This document shows positions 4,685 through 5,048 of a stretch of DNA of 5,048 nt, one piece after another. This DNA comes from an uncultured Collinsella sp. (GTDB lineage: Bacteria; Actinomycetota; Coriobacteriia; Coriobacteriales; Coriobacteriaceae). Under the pieces are notes generated by a model that was not told the DNA's origin, ran no database searches, and saw nothing but the letters and a program-made list of their open reading frames with translations. Numbering within the stretch: position 1 is the stretch's first letter; each line of letters starts with the position of its first letter. The stretch is from the NCBI GenBank assembly GCA_958346165.1, contig CATVQO010000124.1, forward strand, positions 1 through 5,048. Reading direction: 5' to 3'. Position numbers and translations under genes: made by a program.

Positions 4685-5048
4685 GTGAACAGCTCCCAGG
4701 GACATAAGGGCGCGGCGGAACTCATTCGCCGCGCCCTTTCTTGCATCGGTGTGCTCTTTGTCGCCTGGTTCGCACTCTACCTGCTCGATATTGGCTGCGT
4801 GTTTCGCCTGATGACGGGCATTCCCTGTCCGGGATGTGGCATGACGAGGGCCTGGCTGGCAGCACTGCGCCTCGATTTTGCGGCGGCCTTTGCCTACCAT
4901 CCGCTGTTTTGGGTGGTGCCGATTGCGTTTGTGCTCGCGTTCGTGCGCGAGGAGGTGACGTCGAGCAAGCTAAAGCGCGGCATCGACATTGCGGTTGTTG
5001 TTCTGTGCGTGCTGGTCGTTGCCGTATGGATCGTGCGCCTTATCAACC
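4685..5048 (+). CDS. DUF2752 membrane protein (3' end missing)
   Basis: The 121 visible residues run off the window. The diagnostic motif is GIPCPGCGMTRAWLAAL at about 45-61, with Cys 48 and 51, followed by FAYHPLFW; this is the DUF2752 signature. Hydrophobic segments lie at about 20-38, 73-88 and 100-119. DUF2752 proteins are small membrane proteins of unknown function, often encoded beside TM2/CD225- or DUF4234-type genes, as here. The start is uncertain. GTG 4685 has a weak AAGAG four bases upstream. GTG 4664 would overlap the previous stop by 8 bases but lacks a ribosome site. GTG 4751 would avoid the hairpin at 4706-4739 but also has no ribosome site and would remove a plausible charged N-terminus. 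Confidence 0.85.
   Translation, partial: MNSSQGHKGAAELIRRALSCIGVLFVAWFALYLLDIGCVFRLMTGIPCPGCGMTRAWLAALRLDFAAAFAYHPLFWVVPIAFVLAFVREEVTSSKLKRGIDIAVVVLCVLVVAVWIVRLIN
4706..4742 (+). terminator. terminator-like hairpin in the first codons of the DUF2752 gene
   Basis: AAGGGCGCGGCG at 4706-4717 pairs perfectly with CGCCGCGCCCTT at 4727-4738, giving a 12-bp stem around a 9-base loop. TTTCTT at 4737-4742 overlaps the stem end and follows it. It begins 35 bases after the stop of the second zinc-ribbon gene, as expected for that gene's terminator, yet it also encodes residues of the DUF2752 N-terminus (GAAELIRRA). It may act as a partial terminator or attenuator between the two genes. Confidence 0.65.

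Overview
The window is a GC-rich, densely coded stretch with every supported gene on the + strand. Strong Shine-Dalgarno sites, strong G/C preference at third codon positions, an Asp23/Gls24-DUF2273 envelope-stress cluster and zinc-ribbon membrane proteins suggest a gut actinobacterium of class Coriobacteriia, most likely Collinsella-like. That assignment is an inference from style and gene content; there is no rRNA or other marker here.

Layout. Positions 1-49 hold the 3' tail of an upstream gene, probably the Asp23-type membrane anchor AmaP. It overlaps the GTG start of a DUF2273 small membrane protein (42-419), which is followed by an Asp23/Gls24 family protein (464-985). A long hairpin terminator (about 1038-1080) closes this cluster. 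A YitT-family membrane protein (1193-2215) stands alone. Next comes a zinc-ribbon multi-pass membrane protein resembling DUF4013 (2366-3805). It is split by one in-frame TGA at 2831-2833, and its tail consists of 27 Ala-Pro dipeptides. A clear intrinsic terminator follows (3814-3848). A second zinc-ribbon membrane protein, with a Pro/Gln linker and a DUF4234-like domain, covers 4000-4671. The last gene, from about 4685 and cut off by the window end, encodes a DUF2752 protein. A terminator-shaped hairpin lies inside its first codons.

How the parts fit. The first three genes match the known Asp23/AmaP/DUF2273 cell-envelope module. The two zinc-ribbon proteins share one architecture: an N-terminal CxxC-CxxC knuckle, a low-complexity linker, then membrane segments. 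They look like a local pair of related design whose function is unknown. The strongest anomaly is the in-frame TGA: the reading frame and codon style continue undisturbed for more than 320 codons after it. This fits a recent TGG-to-TGA change, a sequencing error or readthrough better than an old pseudogene. I see no mobile element, CRISPR array, tRNA or rRNA, and no clear new defence-like system.
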